Below are positions 63,527 through 64,000 of a DNA stretch of 64,000 nucleotides, in pieces. A program made the translations under genes and the position numbers. Source of the stretch: Aromatoleum aromaticum EbN1 (GTDB lineage Bacteria > Pseudomonadota > Gammaproteobacteria > Burkholderiales > Rhodocyclaceae). The stretch covers positions 2,108,001 to 2,172,000 of the forward strand of contig NC_006513.1 in the NCBI RefSeq assembly GCF_000025965.1, written 5' to 3'. The number at the start of each line of letters is the position of its first letter. Position 1 is the stretch's first letter. The notes beneath the pieces were generated by a model. The model saw nothing but the letters and a program-made list of their open reading frames with translations, was not told the origin of the DNA and ran no database searches.

Positions 63527-64000
63527 TCAACGGTTGCGATCGTCCGTCTTGGCGTTGAACAGTGCCGGACGCGATTGCGGGCGACGGTTGCCGTCGGGGC
63601 GCGGCGCCGCGCGGGCGCTGTCACTGCTGCGTGGCGCGCCGTTCGGCCCGGCGTTGCGCAGCGCCCGGTTGCCGTCCGCGTCGGGGTGTCCGCGCTTGGC
63701 TTCGACCTCGCTGCGCGGGGCGCGATTGCCGAAATTGTCGGCGTCGCGTGACCGGACGGGGGCACGGGAAGGAGACGGAGGGGTCGCCTGCCTGCCGGCC
63801 GGGCGATCGGTCCGCGCCTGGCGCGGCGCGTTCGCGTTGTTGTGTCGCGACGGCTGGCGCGGTTGCCGCGGGGGACGCGCGTCGCTCTCGTTCGGGTCGA
63901 CCGGCGCGATCGCGAAAGCCGGCAGCGCTTCGCGGTCGATCGTGCGCTTGATCAGCCGCTCGATCGCCGTCAGGTGCTGGCGCTCTTCGGAGTCGACGAA
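63527..64000 (-). CDS. DEAD-box RNA helicase, RhlE type (C-terminal fragment)
   Basis: The last 157 residues are seen; the gene extends beyond the window. The visible start FVDSEERQHLTAIERLIKRTIDRE is the end of the helicase C-terminal domain typical of RhlE, followed by a long basic, Arg/Pro/Asn-rich disordered tail (about 130 residues) ending RPALFNAKTDDRNR. Such tails bind RNA. Confidence 0.87.
   Translation of the reverse strand, partial: FVDSEERQHLTAIERLIKRTIDREALPAFAIAPVDPNESDARPPRQPRQPSRHNNANAPRQARTDRPAGRQATPPSPSRAPVRSRDADNFGNRAPRSEVEAKRGHPDADGNRALRNAGPNGAPRSSDSARAAPRPDGNRRPQSRPALFNAKTDDRNR

Overview
The window is a gene-dense (about 95% coding), high-GC chromosomal segment. Its gene content points to a betaproteobacterium of the Azoarcus/Aromatoleum/Thauera type (Rhodocyclales): a 4-hydroxybenzoyl-CoA reductase operon with the extra Fe-S loop known from Thauera, O2-independent ubiquinone genes (ubiUVT), FNR-type sites, a polyhydroxyalkanoate synthase and a tungstate-binding protein. 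Together these suggest a facultative anaerobe, probably denitrifying, that degrades aromatics. The genus is inferred; no rRNA gene is present. No tRNA, rRNA, CRISPR array, prophage or intact insertion sequence was seen.

Layout. 1-2655 (minus): riboflavin block ribE-ribBX-ribH-nusB, largely coupled by ATGA overlaps; the GTP cyclohydrolase II half of RibBX is degenerate. 2758-6238 (minus): dsbD, cutA, a universal stress protein and a TerC-family protein. 6467-9905 (minus): a NodIJ-like ABC exporter, a GST, an alpha/beta hydrolase and a 2Fe-2S ferredoxin. 9998-13614 (minus): a VanZ-like protein and ubiU-ubiV-ubiT. 13744-16020: tupA (minus) divergent from a ModE-like regulator (plus), with repeated GGAAAGT boxes between them. 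16131-20975 (minus): hcrC-hcrA-hcrB-xdhC, with a perfect 16-bp palindrome upstream. 21343-27932: asparaginase, a sodium/solute symporter, a fused arginase-ornithine aminotransferase, and ubiB. 28088-36170 (plus): argS, a SPOR protein, dsbA and the giant NAD-glutamate dehydrogenase. 36196-42704: kup, alanine dehydrogenase, a substrate-binding-like protein, a PIN protein and phaC. 42726-50545: an MBL hydrolase, a LiuR-like MerR regulator, a GNAT-carbonic anhydrase fusion, a thiolase/acyl-CoA dehydrogenase/enoyl-CoA hydratase operon, two tiny DUF1289 proteins and a second MBL protein. 50633-54527: rapZ, a NusG-domain-II protein, a Gx transporter, acuI-like reductase, ruvC and a small orphan. 54630-59472: a sigma-54 activator divergent from a four-gene heme-copper oxidase/NO-reductase-like operon. 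59480-64000: a DMT exporter, yebC, a SLOG-like protein, comEA, an RquA-like methyltransferase, and the end of an rhlE-type helicase.

Themes. Several genes serve anaerobic respiration and quinones: ubiUVT makes ubiquinone without O2, UbiB supports ubiquinone synthesis, RquA would convert ubiquinone to rhodoquinone, and the unusual terminal oxidoreductase has an FNR box and a -24/-12 promoter. Amino-acid carbon flow is a second theme: asparaginase, arginase-OAT, glutamate and alanine dehydrogenases, and the leucine-type CoA block. The main candidates for something new are the 54.6-59.5 kb unit (Cys-rich PAS sigma-54 activator plus a heme-copper enzyme with Asn at the usual active-site Tyr position), the arginase-OAT fusion and the GNAT-carbonic anhydrase fusion.
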